Shown here: positions 54,588-63,821 of the stretch, piece after piece
How positions within the stretch are numbered: position 1 is the first letter of the stretch
Layout: each line of letters begins with the position of its first letter
From: Methylobacter psychrophilus
GTDB taxonomy: Bacteria; Pseudomonadota; Gammaproteobacteria; Methylococcales; Methylomonadaceae
Direction of reading: 5' to 3'
DNA: 64,000 nucleotides
Assembly: GCF_025583945.1 (NCBI RefSeq)
Contig: NZ_JAOEGU010000008.1
Span: 62,001-126,000 of the forward strand
Notes under the pieces: generated by a model
Databases searched by the model: none
Told to the model about the DNA's origin: nothing
What the model saw: only the letters and a program-made list of their open reading frames with translations
Translations under genes and position numbers: made by a program

Positions 54588-54685
54588 TTGTGGACTTTAC
54601 CCTTGAATCTTACTGGTATAAATAACCGGATATTGTTGCATTTATTTGCAATGAAGTTTTAAATAAATTTATTTTTCTTAAGAAG

Positions 54686-54848
54686 ATGGCTACCCACTTT
54701 AAACGAAACAAGCAAAAAGGCTTAATCGTCCTTAATGATAAATCATCAAAAGGATCGTTCGCTGAGCGGAGTCGAAGCGGACAACTCGCTTCGACTCCGC
54801 TCAGCGAACGATTTAACCTTAAATTGTCCCGTTTTAAATGGGTAGACA
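54686..54848. repeat. About 160-bp inverted-repeat element with a 26-bp perfect core
   Basis: The core arm 54754-54779 (ATCGTTCGCTGAGCGGAGTC...) is the exact reverse complement of 54787-54812 across a 7-base loop. Outside it ACCCACTTTAAACG (near 54697) pairs imperfectly with CGTTTTAAATGGGT (near 54831). The core is the widespread cttcgactccgctcagcgaacg intergenic palindrome. It lies in the 494-base gap between the RnfB-like gene and 55082; no gene in that gap. Confidence 0.75.
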
Positions 54849-55081
54849 AAAATACCAAGCCGTTACCCTGTCAATAAAATAAAAGAGACTGTGATTTCGG
54901 CAGGTTTTTTATCATTGAATAATTGCTACTGAAGAACGTAAAGAAACCGGCAAATAACTGACATTTATCTGTGGCTATGCTGAGTTTAATAAGATGATGC
55001 CGGCAATACTGATCGGTGCTATTGTTAAGCCGTTAGAGTTAGTGGACTTTCTTTTTTTAAAAATTAACAGGGAAAACTATT

Positions 55082-55714
55082 ATGACTAAAATAAATCAAC
55101 AACAGGTTAAAGATGCCGTCCGAACCGCCGTTAAATCAGGAATCAATGTACATCAACAAGTTAAGGCGATTACCATAACGGCACTGACATCAAGGCAACT
55201 GGATATGGAAAATATCAATAGTGTCACTGAAGTAGTCGGTAAAGGCATCAATGAAGGTATGAGCACTCAGGGTGAGCAGGCCAAAGAGGTCTTTAAGCAG
55301 GCGGCCACGGCATTGGATGATGCGTTGGCGATTGCTGCGGAGGCGTCAAAACTGGCTATTGAAGAAGCCGCTTCCCGGGTTACCGAATATTCTCGGCATG
55401 ACCTTAATGATGCCATAAAAGATTTACAAGCGATGGAAGGCTCGTTTCTCGATACTTTGGCAAAGGTAGCCAAAGGCAGTAATCAGGTTATTGCTGAGAT
55501 TGTTAATGACTTTATTACCCATACTGCGCAAAGTGGAACCGCCGTTGGCAAACAAACCTTAATTGCTCTGGAAGCGCTAAAAGATATCTCGCAACTAAGT
55601 AAAACCGTGCTGGTATCGAGTACGGTTGCCACAGTATCGACGTTGGCACAGATAGGCAGCGGCATTTTATTGGGCATCGCTGAAAGTTTGCAAGCAGCGC
55701 ATTCCAAAAAATAA
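55082..55714 (+). CDS. Unknown protein, alpha-helical, partner of a UbiB-like kinase
   Basis: 210 residues, almost wholly helical and rich in Ala, Glu and Lys (KEVFKQAATALDDALAIAAEA). A C-terminal hydrophobic stretch is SSTVATVSTLAQIGSGILLGI. It looks like a phasin-like or membrane-associating helical protein. It is followed by a UbiB-like gene after 15 bases, so they probably act together. I recognise no named family with confidence. Confidence 0.72.
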   Translation: MTKINQQQVKDAVRTAVKSGINVHQQVKAITITALTSRQLDMENINSVTEVVGKGINEGMSTQGEQAKEVFKQAATALDDALAIAAEASKLAIEEAASRVTEYSRHDLNDAIKDLQAMEGSFLDTLAKVAKGSNQVIAEIVNDFITHTAQSGTAVGKQTLIALEALKDISQLSKTVLVSSTVATVSTLAQIGSGILLGIAESLQAAHSKK

Positions 55715-55729
55715 AGGTTGCCGCATAAT

Positions 55730-57406
55730 ATGTTGTGGGAAATGTTAAATGCCGCCAGGGATCTGAGTCGGGTTCATGCTATTGCCTCAGTTTTAATTCG
55801 CTACGGCTTTGGCGGCTTTGTTCGTAGCTTGGGGATGGGCAAGGCTCTGGAGCGTGCCGGCAAGATACTGCATTGGCAGCAAGTAGAAGATTATGCAAAA
55901 CTTGATACGCCACAACGAATACGGCGCGTACTGGAAGATTTGGGGCCTACCTTTATTAAATTGGGGCAAATCCTGGCGACGCGTGTTGATTTATTCCCGC
56001 CTCAATATATTGCTGAATTTGAAAAGCTTCAGGATCAAGCCCCTCCTGTACCCTTTGAAGATCTTCTTTCCCAGCTTGAAGATGATCTTGGTGGCAGTAT
56101 TGATGAATTTTTTTCGGCAGTCGAAAGACAACCGCTTGCAGCCGCTTCCATTGCCCAGGTTCATAAAGCCGTGCTTAAGGATGGAACAGCGGTTATTTTA
56201 AAAATTCGCAGACCCGGCTTGCGTAAAATCATTGAAGCCGATTTACGACTTTTACAGCGTATTGTTGATATTGCCGAATCTGAATCCCCCGAATTTCGTC
56301 GCTTTCATCCAAAAGAAATCCTCCGTCAGTTTAACCAATCATTACGCCGCGAACTTGATCTTGCCGGTGAATGTAGAAATGCAGAACGGGTAGCCGCCAA
56401 TTTAGCCGATGATCCCGATATCATTATTCCTAACGTCTATTGGCAATGGACGGGGGAACGACTCAATGTACAAGAGTATATTGAAGGCATTCAAGGACGT
56501 GATCTTGCGGCCGTTGAAAAAGCCGGGCTGGATAGAAAACTGCTGGCTGATCGCGGGACCAAAGCCGTCATTAAAATGATTATGGAAGACGGATTTTTTC
56601 ATGCCGATCCGCATCCCGGAAATGTATTTTATCTGGCAGGTAATAAACTGGCATTTATCGACTTTGGCATGGTTGGCCGTTTAACGGAAGAACGCAGGGA
56701 GCAAGTTGTGAGCTTGTTGTATGGCATGATTAATCATCTTCCGACACAAGTCGCCGAGATACTTGAAGATTGGTCAGACAATATTTATACCGACGAACAA
56801 GTGCTTACCGTTGACATAGAGGCCTTTGTTGATCAATACAGCTCGCTCTCGCTAAAGGATTTAAGTCTGACCGCAATGATGAGTGATCTGATGGCATTAT
56901 TAAGAGATCACAAACTAATGTTACCTGCTGATCTGGCCTTGTTGATTAAAGCTTACATTACCCTGGATGGTCTCGGGCGACATCTTAATCCGGATTTTAA
57001 TACCCTGGTTTTTGCTGCGCCTTATATCCGGAAAATTATGTTGGAGCGCTACAAACCCGAGGCTATTGCCAAACGGGGATGGCGTAACCTGCTTAGCGTC
57101 GCCGATCTTTTAACCAGCTTACCAAAAGACCTGCGTAAATTGCTGCGGGCATCCAGAAAAGGTGCCATTCAGATTGATATTACCGTCAAGCGTCTCGATC
57201 ACTATGTTAACAACATTGATAATGCCATCAGCCGGTTAACTATGGGTATAGTAACGGCGGCACTTATTATTGGCTCTTCCATTATCATGACGGTAAAAGG
57301 CGGACCGGAATTATTCGGTTTGCCTGCATTTGGTTTTTTAGGCTACTCTTTCGCTACGATAGGCGGCGTCTGGCTACTGCTTTCCATTTGGAAAAGTGGC
57401 CATTAA
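55730..57406 (+). CDS. UbiB/ABC1/AarF-family atypical kinase
   Basis: 558 residues from ATG 55730; a TTG at 55718 directly abuts the AAAGG ribosome site and is less suitable. The KxGQ motif of the family (GPTFIKLGQILATRVDLFPPQY) sits near residue 70, then the A-rich loop AAASIAQVHKA replacing the P-loop, and DPHPGNVF with IDFGMVG for the metal site. Two hydrophobic segments end the protein. Family members regulate ubiquinone or lipid pathways by ATPase activity. This is not beside ubiE/ubiJ, so it may be a paralogue rather than UbiB itself. Confidence 0.88.
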   Translation: MLWEMLNAARDLSRVHAIASVLIRYGFGGFVRSLGMGKALERAGKILHWQQVEDYAKLDTPQRIRRVLEDLGPTFIKLGQILATRVDLFPPQYIAEFEKLQDQAPPVPFEDLLSQLEDDLGGSIDEFFSAVERQPLAAASIAQVHKAVLKDGTAVILKIRRPGLRKIIEADLRLLQRIVDIAESESPEFRRFHPKEILRQFNQSLRRELDLAGECRNAERVAANLADDPDIIIPNVYWQWTGERLNVQEYIEGIQGRDLAAVEKAGLDRKLLADRGTKAVIKMIMEDGFFHADPHPGNVFYLAGNKLAFIDFGMVGRLTEERREQVVSLLYGMINHLPTQVAEILEDWSDNIYTDEQVLTVDIEAFVDQYSSLSLKDLSLTAMMSDLMALLRDHKLMLPADLALLIKAYITLDGLGRHLNPDFNTLVFAAPYIRKIMLERYKPEAIAKRGWRNLLSVADLLTSLPKDLRKLLRASRKGAIQIDITVKRLDHYVNNIDNAISRLTMGIVTAALIIGSSIIMTVKGGPELFGLPAFGFLGYSFATIGGVWLLLSIWKSGH

Positions 57407-57493
57407 CTATCAAAAGCCTGCAAACCTTTACGGTATGTCAGTACTTTTTCTGCTTGATAGTTTTTAATTGATATTTATCATCAGGTAAACCTA

Positions 57494-57531
57494 TAAGCCA
57501 GTCAGGCCTTGGAAGGGCTAAAAACTGGCTT
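57494..57531. terminator. Inverted repeat between convergent genes
   Basis: TAAGCCAGT at 57494-57502 pairs with ACTGGCTTA near 57523-57531. It lies between the end of the UbiB-like gene and the end of the marR-type gene; it may serve both. Confidence 0.5.
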
Positions 57532-58051
57532 ATTCAACAACGCCATGTTTACAAACATCCTGAACTTTGGCGCACCAGCCAGTAATACCATTAGCCAATT
57601 CTCCGCTGCCATTGCAACGGGCGGTAGTAACAGCTTTGCGCAAGCGCAATAAAGCGGCTTCAAGAGTCACTACCTCCTCTGGGGAATAATCATTAAATAT
57701 CTGGTCAATGAAGTCCAGATGTTCGTTAAAAGTACTTTCGTATACGGCTTCTCCTGCCGGAGTTAGTCGGACAATCTGACTGCGACCGTCGGTTTCCGAA
57801 GCAAGCCTTTGCACCAGCCCCTTATCCTCCAGGCGACTAATGACACCGGTTAAGGTACCTTTAGTAATTAAGGTTTCTTCACCTAATTTTTTAAAGGTCA
57901 TACCCGTGGTATTGCCTAAAGTGATGATAATATCGAATTGTGGCAATGTCAGATCCAACGTATGCACATGACTTGCCGCATAGGCTAAAAAAGTCTGATG
58001 TGTCCGTAATAACTCACGAAGTACCGTTGGAAAAGTTGAAGGAGAAGTCAT
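57530..58051 (-). CDS. MarR-family transcriptional regulator
   Basis: 173 residues. The winged-helix domain is complete: FKKLGEETLITKGTLTGVISRLEDKGLV is the recognition helix and wing, followed by RLTPAGEAVYES. The C-terminal tail with Cys residues (about 144, 158, 165) is unusual and could sense oxidants. GGAG lies upstream of the ATG. A palindrome overlaps its promoter region. Confidence 0.9.
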   Translation of the reverse strand: MTSPSTFPTVLRELLRTHQTFLAYAASHVHTLDLTLPQFDIIITLGNTTGMTFKKLGEETLITKGTLTGVISRLEDKGLVQRLASETDGRSQIVRLTPAGEAVYESTFNEHLDFIDQIFNDYSPEEVVTLEAALLRLRKAVTTARCNGSGELANGITGWCAKVQDVCKHGVVE

Positions 58052-58063
58052 GGTATTTAAGCC

Positions 58064-58089
58064 TATATGGTTCTAACTAGAACTATATA
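58064..58089. promoter_or_regulatory. Palindromic MarR-type operator
   Basis: TATATGGTTCT (58064-58074) and AGAACTATATA (58079-58089) form an 11-base inverted repeat with one G-T position around AACT. It lies 12 bases upstream of the marR start, as expected for autoregulation. The rest of the 534-base gap to 58586 shows no supportable gene. Confidence 0.6.
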
Positions 58090-58585
58090 GTAGCCCTAAT
58101 TACGAGTAGTCTCAATAGTTTACGATAATTCGACTAAAAGTAGGTCTATTTTAATAGTTTTAACGCGCCAATTTACCCTGCATATCTGACCGATGCCAGC
58201 TATTTTATGCGCAAAACGAGGCGGTTATCGGTTCATTGGGTCGACCATTAATAGCGTTTGATGCCTTTTTCGGCAAGTCTTGCCGATAACATGGCGACAA
58301 TCGAATCGATTAAAAAGCCGGAAAAGCGCACGAATAAGACAGACTATAACTCATATAATACATTGATAATAAACAACAAATATTGTGATAACAAATTAAA
58401 AAAGCAACCAGGATACAAAGCTCATAAAACAATAGTCTGCATTAGAACAAATATTAAGTACTAATAAGAACTTGTTATGCTAGAATTTACCCAGCTTAGC
58501 AATTAACTCAACTCTTTCTTAACCCAAAGCGCCTGTTAATCGTTAAGTAGAAATACTTTATTTATTAACCTGTGAGACTTATCCC

Positions 58586-58975
58586 ATGAACATATTCAAA
58601 AAAATCCTGCTTTCTTCTGTTATGGCTGTATCAATGGTCACAATGTCATTTACCGCTGCTGCTGTGGAGAAAGCATCACATGAAGAAGTTAAATCGGCTA
58701 TCGAAAATACCCTTGCCAAAGTAGAAGAAGCCAACACGGGTCTGGCCAATGGCACTGACAATGAAAAGCTGATTGATATGGTGACCGACGCCCGTCAATT
58801 GCAAAAAGATATATCCAACAGCATATTGGATGTAAAACGTAATCAAGCCAGCACGGTATTAAAAAAAGCACGTACTGCGCTTCTGAATAACGATATGGAA
58901 GCGGCTAAAGAATCATTGGCAGATGCGGTAAAACGTTATAAAACCATTCAAGACCTCTACGCCTCGAATCATTAA
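58586..58975 (+). CDS. Small periplasmic helical protein of unknown function
   Basis: 129 residues. Signal peptide ends near TAAAVE (residue 27). The mature part is a helical bundle (VKSAIENTLAKVEEA, TVLKKARTALLNNDMEAAKESLADAVKRY), resembling small haem-free c-type-like or TPR-like periplasmic proteins but lacking CxxCH. No family named. It is followed by a carboxymuconolactone decarboxylase-like gene 62 bases on, so the two may be co-expressed. Confidence 0.72.
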   Translation: MNIFKKILLSSVMAVSMVTMSFTAAAVEKASHEEVKSAIENTLAKVEEANTGLANGTDNEKLIDMVTDARQLQKDISNSILDVKRNQASTVLKKARTALLNNDMEAAKESLADAVKRYKTIQDLYASNH

Positions 58976-59037
58976 AATCTAAGGGGCGACAAGCCGACAG
59001 GCCTGTTGCCCGTAAACGATAATAACAGGAGAAAAAC

Positions 59038-59532
59038 ATGTCGTATCTTCCCTCAAGCCCAAACCTGAATTCATTAGCCGGCGTATTAACGAAATATCCT
59101 CGTCGGGGTATTTTGCTGTTTAAATTATTGGAAGATATGGGCAGAAGTTTTTCTCCGCTCAGTAAAGATAGCCGTGACTTGATCATGACTTATGCCTCGG
59201 CGCTGAATCACTGCTATTTCGATGACAACGGCCATCAAGGAAAAGCCTCAGGCAACCATGCAGTACTGATTGAACAGTTACAGACCGATATTGATAGCGC
59301 CACGGTTGATGAGCAACTAAAACCTATTCTGCGCTTTGTAAAAAAGTTAACGCTTAACCCGGGGGACATCACCTCTGAAGACGCACAAACCATATTCGAT
59401 GCGGGTTGGGACGAACAGGCTTTTCTTGAGTCGGTATGTTTATGCGCCATCGCCAATTGTATGAACCGTTTTGCCAAAGGCATAGGCACACATACGGTAG
59501 GTACGCGTAATTTTTTACTGAATAATGGCTGA
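59038..59532 (+). CDS. AhpD/carboxymuconolactone decarboxylase-like protein lacking the second cysteine
   Basis: 164 residues, helical fold with RDLIMTYASALNHCYFDDNGH. In peroxidase-related AhpD proteins the motif is CxxC; here it reads Cys59-Tyr-Phe-Asp62, so the resolving cysteine is replaced while His66 is kept. It cannot use the usual disulphide chemistry. AGGAG about 8 bases upstream of the ATG. Role unknown. Confidence 0.8.
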   Translation: MSYLPSSPNLNSLAGVLTKYPRRGILLFKLLEDMGRSFSPLSKDSRDLIMTYASALNHCYFDDNGHQGKASGNHAVLIEQLQTDIDSATVDEQLKPILRFVKKLTLNPGDITSEDAQTIFDAGWDEQAFLESVCLCAIANCMNRFAKGIGTHTVGTRNFLLNNG

Positions 59533-59717
59533 TTGCTGTTGCTCGTAAGGTAAAGCTCCTGACTTGGCGTGTATCTTTACTGGCTTGGTTGGTAGCCTTA
59601 ATTCGTATCGATCATACTTTTTTCTGTAAGATCCATATCAGTGATGCGGAATTGACTGGCATCAAGGCCTGTTTGCCGCATAATACTATCTCTAACCGAG
59701 ATAAAATTGGAGCTGAA

Positions 59718-60704
59718 ATGACTTTCAAAGCACTATGGGCAACAAAGCCGAAGGACTCGATATTAGTCGAACTCAAGCAGCTTGACGACGAGCAACTCAT
59801 GCCAGGAGATGTGACCATCGCCGTTGAATACTCTACCGTGAATTACAAAGACGGCCTGGCTATCAGTGGGCGGGCACCGGTGATTCAGACTTTTCCACTA
59901 ATACCGGGTATTGATTTGGCCGGTGTCGTAGAAGCCTCTTCAAATCCTGCATTTCAGGCTGGCGATCGCGTTGTGGTAAACGGGTGGGCGCTAAGCCAGA
60001 CCCACCACGGCGGCTATGCGCAGCGGGCTCGCGTTTGCGGCGAGTGGCTGGTCAAACTACCTGATACATTTTCGGCCAAACAGGCCATGGCTATCGGTAC
60101 TGCCGGATACACAGCCATGCTAAGCGTACTGGCTCTGGAACAAGGCGGCATCACTCCTGACAAGGGCGATATTTTGGTCACTGGTGCCAGCGGTGGCGTT
60201 GGCTCCATCGCTATTGCGCTACTCTCCAAACTTGGCTACCGGGTTCTGGCCTCGACAGGACGTCTGGCGGAAGCAACATATTTAAAAAGCCTCGGTGCTG
60301 CAGAAGTACTGGATCGCTCAATACTGTCCGCACCGGGAGCCCCGCTGGGACCCGAGAAATGGGCTGGCGCCATTGATACGTGCGGTGGGAATACGCTGGT
60401 AAATGTCCTTGCACAGACCGGTTATCGAGGCACCGTAACCGCGTGTGGTCTGGCACAGAGTATGGACTTTCCCGCATCCATGCTTCCTTTCATCCTGCGC
60501 AACATTACACTGGCAGGCATCGATTCTGTCAATGCGCCACAACAAGCCCGCATAACTGCCTGGGAGCGGCTTGCCCAGGATCTTGATCTCGAAAAGCTTG
60601 GACTGACCACTCAAGAGATCACCCTCCAGCAAGTACCGGAAGTCGCGCAACAAATACTGGAAGGAAAAGTTCGCGGACGTACGCTGGTGAATGTAAACGC
60701 CTGA
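59718..60704 (+). CDS. acuI: AcuI/YhdH-type zinc-independent medium-chain reductase
   Basis: 328 residues from ATG 59718 with GGAG before it; the frame opens earlier but the family starts FKALWATKP. Residues: VEYSTVNYKDGLAISG, the nucleotide-binding ITVTGASGGVGS-like segment (LVTGASGGVGSIAIALL, about 149-166) and the AAEVLDR region. NADPH-dependent reduction of acryloyl-CoA to propionyl-CoA is the AcuI activity; quinone reductase annotations are common for relatives. Cytoplasmic. Confidence 0.88.
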   Translation: MTFKALWATKPKDSILVELKQLDDEQLMPGDVTIAVEYSTVNYKDGLAISGRAPVIQTFPLIPGIDLAGVVEASSNPAFQAGDRVVVNGWALSQTHHGGYAQRARVCGEWLVKLPDTFSAKQAMAIGTAGYTAMLSVLALEQGGITPDKGDILVTGASGGVGSIAIALLSKLGYRVLASTGRLAEATYLKSLGAAEVLDRSILSAPGAPLGPEKWAGAIDTCGGNTLVNVLAQTGYRGTVTACGLAQSMDFPASMLPFILRNITLAGIDSVNAPQQARITAWERLAQDLDLEKLGLTTQEITLQQVPEVAQQILEGKVRGRTLVNVNA

Positions 60705-60804
60705 TGTTCTAAGGTATAAAGACTTTTCACCCTAATCGCAGCAAGCTCATGTAATTGAAAATCATAACATCCTGTTGATAAATTGGCGTTTGGATATTTT
60801 GGTC

Positions 60805-61506
60805 TCAGGCTGTCAAATCAAATACCAATACTTCTGCCTTATTGCCCTGCGTAATCCGGATTTGACTTTCATGCTCCAGCAATAGGGCATCGCCGGTGCT
60901 GATTTTTCGACCATTCACCTCAAGCTCTCCACGGATGAGATGAACATAAGTTTTTCGGGATGGATTTAACTTGAGGATGATTGTTTCATTACCATCAAAT
61001 AATCCCGCATAAACCTTGGCATCGGCGTGAATGATTACGGATCCATTCTCGCCATGAGGGGATGCGACTAAACGTAATAAACCCCGTTTCTCTGCAGCAG
61101 GAATTGTCTTTTGTGCGTAACTTGGGGGAATTTCTTGCACATTGGGTTCAATCCAAATTTGCAGAAAATGCGTTTTTCGGCCTTCGGCATGATTAAACTC
61201 ACTGTGCGTCACCCCTCTACCGGCACTCATCAGTTGTATATCACCAGGAGGAATCCCTTTGATGTTACCCATACTGTCCTGATGCGCAAGCTCACCCGAA
61301 AGAACATAGCTAATAATTTCCATATTACGGTGACTATGCTTACCAAAGCCGGTACCTGCTTCAATACAGTCTTCATTAATCACCCGTAAATTACCCCACC
61401 CCATATATTTGGGGTCGTAATAACCTGCAAATGAAAACGAGTGGTAGCTTTTTAGCCAGCCATGATCGGCATAACCACGTTCTTTGGATTTTCTGAGCTT
61501 GACCAT
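60805..61506 (-). CDS. Pirin-family protein (YhhW-like quercetinase)
   Basis: 233 residues from ATG 61506; the frame runs further up but the family begins KLRKSKERGYADHGWLKSYH. Bicupin fold: GTGFGKHSHRNMEIISYVLSGELAHQDSMGN carries the metal histidines (HSH and HQD) and the glutamate. YhhW-type proteins cleave quercetin in vitro. It stops before the neighbouring quinone reductase gene on the same strand. Physiological role uncertain. Confidence 0.9.
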   Translation of the reverse strand: MVKLRKSKERGYADHGWLKSYHSFSFAGYYDPKYMGWGNLRVINEDCIEAGTGFGKHSHRNMEIISYVLSGELAHQDSMGNIKGIPPGDIQLMSAGRGVTHSEFNHAEGRKTHFLQIWIEPNVQEIPPSYAQKTIPAAEKRGLLRLVASPHGENGSVIIHADAKVYAGLFDGNETIILKLNPSRKTYVHLIRGELEVNGRKISTGDALLLEHESQIRITQGNKAEVLVFDLTA

Positions 61507-61519
61507 GGTAATAACCGGA

Positions 61520-62077
61520 TTAGATACCTTTAAATTTGCTTGCAACTTCGGCAATACGAACACCATACAATCTGGCCGTTTCCAAATCGCCGGCATTGAC
61601 TTCGTCAGCGCTGGCATCAGAGGGAGTTTGCATCATGGCACCGGCAAAAGACCCGACGTAGTTGACATCGTCACGCTTGGCAGCTTTTGCATTGGATGGC
61701 ATGAGACCTGTACCTACCCAAATACCTGAGTGTTGCATGGCCAAGGTAAAGAAATAATGAAGAGTCGAATGCTTGTCACCGTTCATGGTGGCGGAATTAG
61801 TAAAACCGGCAAATACTTTATCTTTCCACTGTTGGCTAAACCAAGGCTTGGAAGATGCATCGGCGAATTTCTTAAATTGCCAGCTTACGGTTCCCATATA
61901 AGTCGGAGAACCAAAGACAATAGCATCGGCTTCGGTTAATGTGGCCCATTGTGCTTCGGTAATATTGCCTTCCGCATCAATTGCTATTAACTCGGCATTG
62001 GCGCCTTGGGCGACGGCTTCGGCTTGTTTAACGGTGTGGCCATAACCACTATGAAATACCACGGCGACTTTAGTCAT
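61520..62077 (-). CDS. Flavodoxin-fold NAD(P)H:quinone oxidoreductase (WrbA-like)
   Basis: 185 residues. FMN-binding loop VFHSGYGHTVKQAEAVAQGA at the N-terminus, GSPTYMGTVSWQFKKFADAS in the middle and the ATMNGDKHSTLHYF segment. It reduces quinones by two electrons. It ends 14 bases before the pirin start, so they form an operon of oxidant handling genes. Confidence 0.9.
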   Translation of the reverse strand: MTKVAVVFHSGYGHTVKQAEAVAQGANAELIAIDAEGNITEAQWATLTEADAIVFGSPTYMGTVSWQFKKFADASSKPWFSQQWKDKVFAGFTNSATMNGDKHSTLHYFFTLAMQHSGIWVGTGLMPSNAKAAKRDDVNYVGSFAGAMMQTPSDASADEVNAGDLETARLYGVRIAEVASKFKGI

Positions 62078-62194
62078 ATTCTTGTCCTGAAAAATTTAAA
62101 GGTAATGATTTTATTTCTTTACTGCTGCTCTGGATAACCCTCAATCGGTAACTGAACTGCCAATTACCGTCGTGGTTATTTTTCAATAAGGAAA

Positions 62195-62761
62195 TTATTT
62201 TTTGACTGCTTCAACCGAGATAGTCAAAGTCACATCGTCACCAACATTTGGTGCATATTTACCCATATTAAAGTCAGTACGTTTAACAACGGCTGTCGCA
62301 TTCGCTCCACAAGCATCCTTGTTAAGCATTGGATGCAGCATGCACTGGAAAGATGTTACCGTCAAAGTCACCGGCTTGCTGATTCCTTTAAGCGTTAGCG
62401 TACCATCAACCGACGACACTTTATCACCATCAAAATTGACTTTGCTGGAAGTGAAGTTGGCGGTTGGGTACTTGATAGTATCTAAAAAGTCGGTACCCTG
62501 TATGTGTTCGTTAAACAAGGCGTAACCGGTATCGACGGAAGTCGTATCAATAATGACGCTAACAGAACCCGTTTTTGTCTCACGATCAATAACGATGTTG
62601 CCGGAGGTCTTATCGAACCGACTTAACTGCGTCGAAAACCCAAAGTGACTGTAAGAAAAACGCGGATAGGTATGGGTGCCGTCGATGACATAAGTTTCGG
62701 GTGCGGAGAGAACCGGAGTTGAAACAACTCCTGCGAGGATCAAAAAAGTAATACGTTTCAT
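62195..62761 (-). CDS. YceI-family periplasmic protein
   Basis: 188 residues from ATG 62761. Signal peptide ends near VLSAPE. The lipocalin-like barrel follows: TYVIDGTHTYPRFSYSHFGFS at the start, then LTLKGISKPVTLTVTSF in the second half, and MHPMLNKDACGANATAVVKRTDF near the end with conserved aromatic residues. It binds polyisoprenoid-type lipids. It faces a LysR gene that starts 163 bases away. Confidence 0.93.
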   Translation of the reverse strand: MKRITFLILAGVVSTPVLSAPETYVIDGTHTYPRFSYSHFGFSTQLSRFDKTSGNIVIDRETKTGSVSVIIDTTSVDTGYALFNEHIQGTDFLDTIKYPTANFTSSKVNFDGDKVSSVDGTLTLKGISKPVTLTVTSFQCMLHPMLNKDACGANATAVVKRTDFNMGKYAPNVGDDVTLTISVEAVKK

Positions 62762-62924
62762 GGTAGGACGCCTTATAAGGGTAGAATAAAAAATGACATT
62801 ATTTTCTGGCACCGGCCAGAAAGTGGAATTGGATCCGTTAACGTGATGCTATTTAACCGCTTACTAAAGCGATAAAAAAGTATAATAATTAACTAATAAT
62901 GATCCAATTATTGGATAGGTATCA

Positions 62925-63821
62925 ATGAGCCCACATATTACCCTGGAGCAATGGCGATCTTTGATCGAAGTTGTGGACGCTGGCGGTTACGCGCAAGCGG
63001 CGGAAAAACTTTGTAAAAGCCAATCGGCAGTCAGCTATGCCGTACAAAAGATAGAATCCTTGTTAAATGTTAAAGCCTTTGAAATTCAGGGCCGCAAAGC
63101 CATTCTCACACCGACCGGACAAATGCTCTATCGGCGTGCACTGGCGCTGGTGGGTGAAGCCAATGATTTGGAACGGGCAGCACATAAGCTTTCCGCCGGA
63201 TGGGAAGCTGTTATCACCATCGCTGCTGAAATCCTGTTTCCCTCTGACCTGCTACTGACTTGCCTTCAGAGATTTAGTCAGGAAAGCCCCGCTACACGAA
63301 TCGAATTGATTGAATCAGTATTAGGCGGAACCTCAGATGCGCTGCTCAGCGGGACGGTGGATTTGGCAATTTCGCCCCAGCTACCGCCAGGTTTTTTGGG
63401 TAACGTCTTGATGAGAATACGTTTACAGGCTGTCGCTCATGCCGATCACCCGCTTCATCATCAAGGTCGGGAATTAAGTTATCGGGACTTACGGGCATAT
63501 CGCCATATTGTGATTCGGGATTCAGGAGGCAAACGCGACCAACGTGCGGTATCTGTCGAGGTTGATCAGCGTTGGACAGTGAGTCAGGTTGCTACATCAA
63601 TTCAGGCCGTCTGCATGGGGTATGGCTTTGCCTGGTTACCCGAAGAACATATTAGTGAGGAACTACGAACAGGGATACTAAAGCCGTTACCTTTGAAGGA
63701 AGGCTATACGCACGAAGTACCTCTCTACCTAATTTTGGCAAATCCTGACTTTGCAGGACCCGGGGTAAGGCGACTTGCGGATATTCTAACGGAGTCAGTA
63801 AGCGCTAAAAAGCAAGACTAG
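62925..63821 (+). CDS. LysR-family transcriptional regulator
   Basis: 298 residues. Winged helix at residues 1-65 with YAQAAEKLCKSQSAVSYAVQKIE as recognition helix and FEIQGRKAILTPTG after it. The effector domain follows. Divergent from yceI, pirin and quinone reductase genes; a role in controlling them is plausible. Effector unknown. Confidence 0.92.
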   Translation: MSPHITLEQWRSLIEVVDAGGYAQAAEKLCKSQSAVSYAVQKIESLLNVKAFEIQGRKAILTPTGQMLYRRALALVGEANDLERAAHKLSAGWEAVITIAAEILFPSDLLLTCLQRFSQESPATRIELIESVLGGTSDALLSGTVDLAISPQLPPGFLGNVLMRIRLQAVAHADHPLHHQGRELSYRDLRAYRHIVIRDSGGKRDQRAVSVEVDQRWTVSQVATSIQAVCMGYGFAWLPEEHISEELRTGILKPLPLKEGYTHEVPLYLILANPDFAGPGVRRLADILTESVSAKKQD

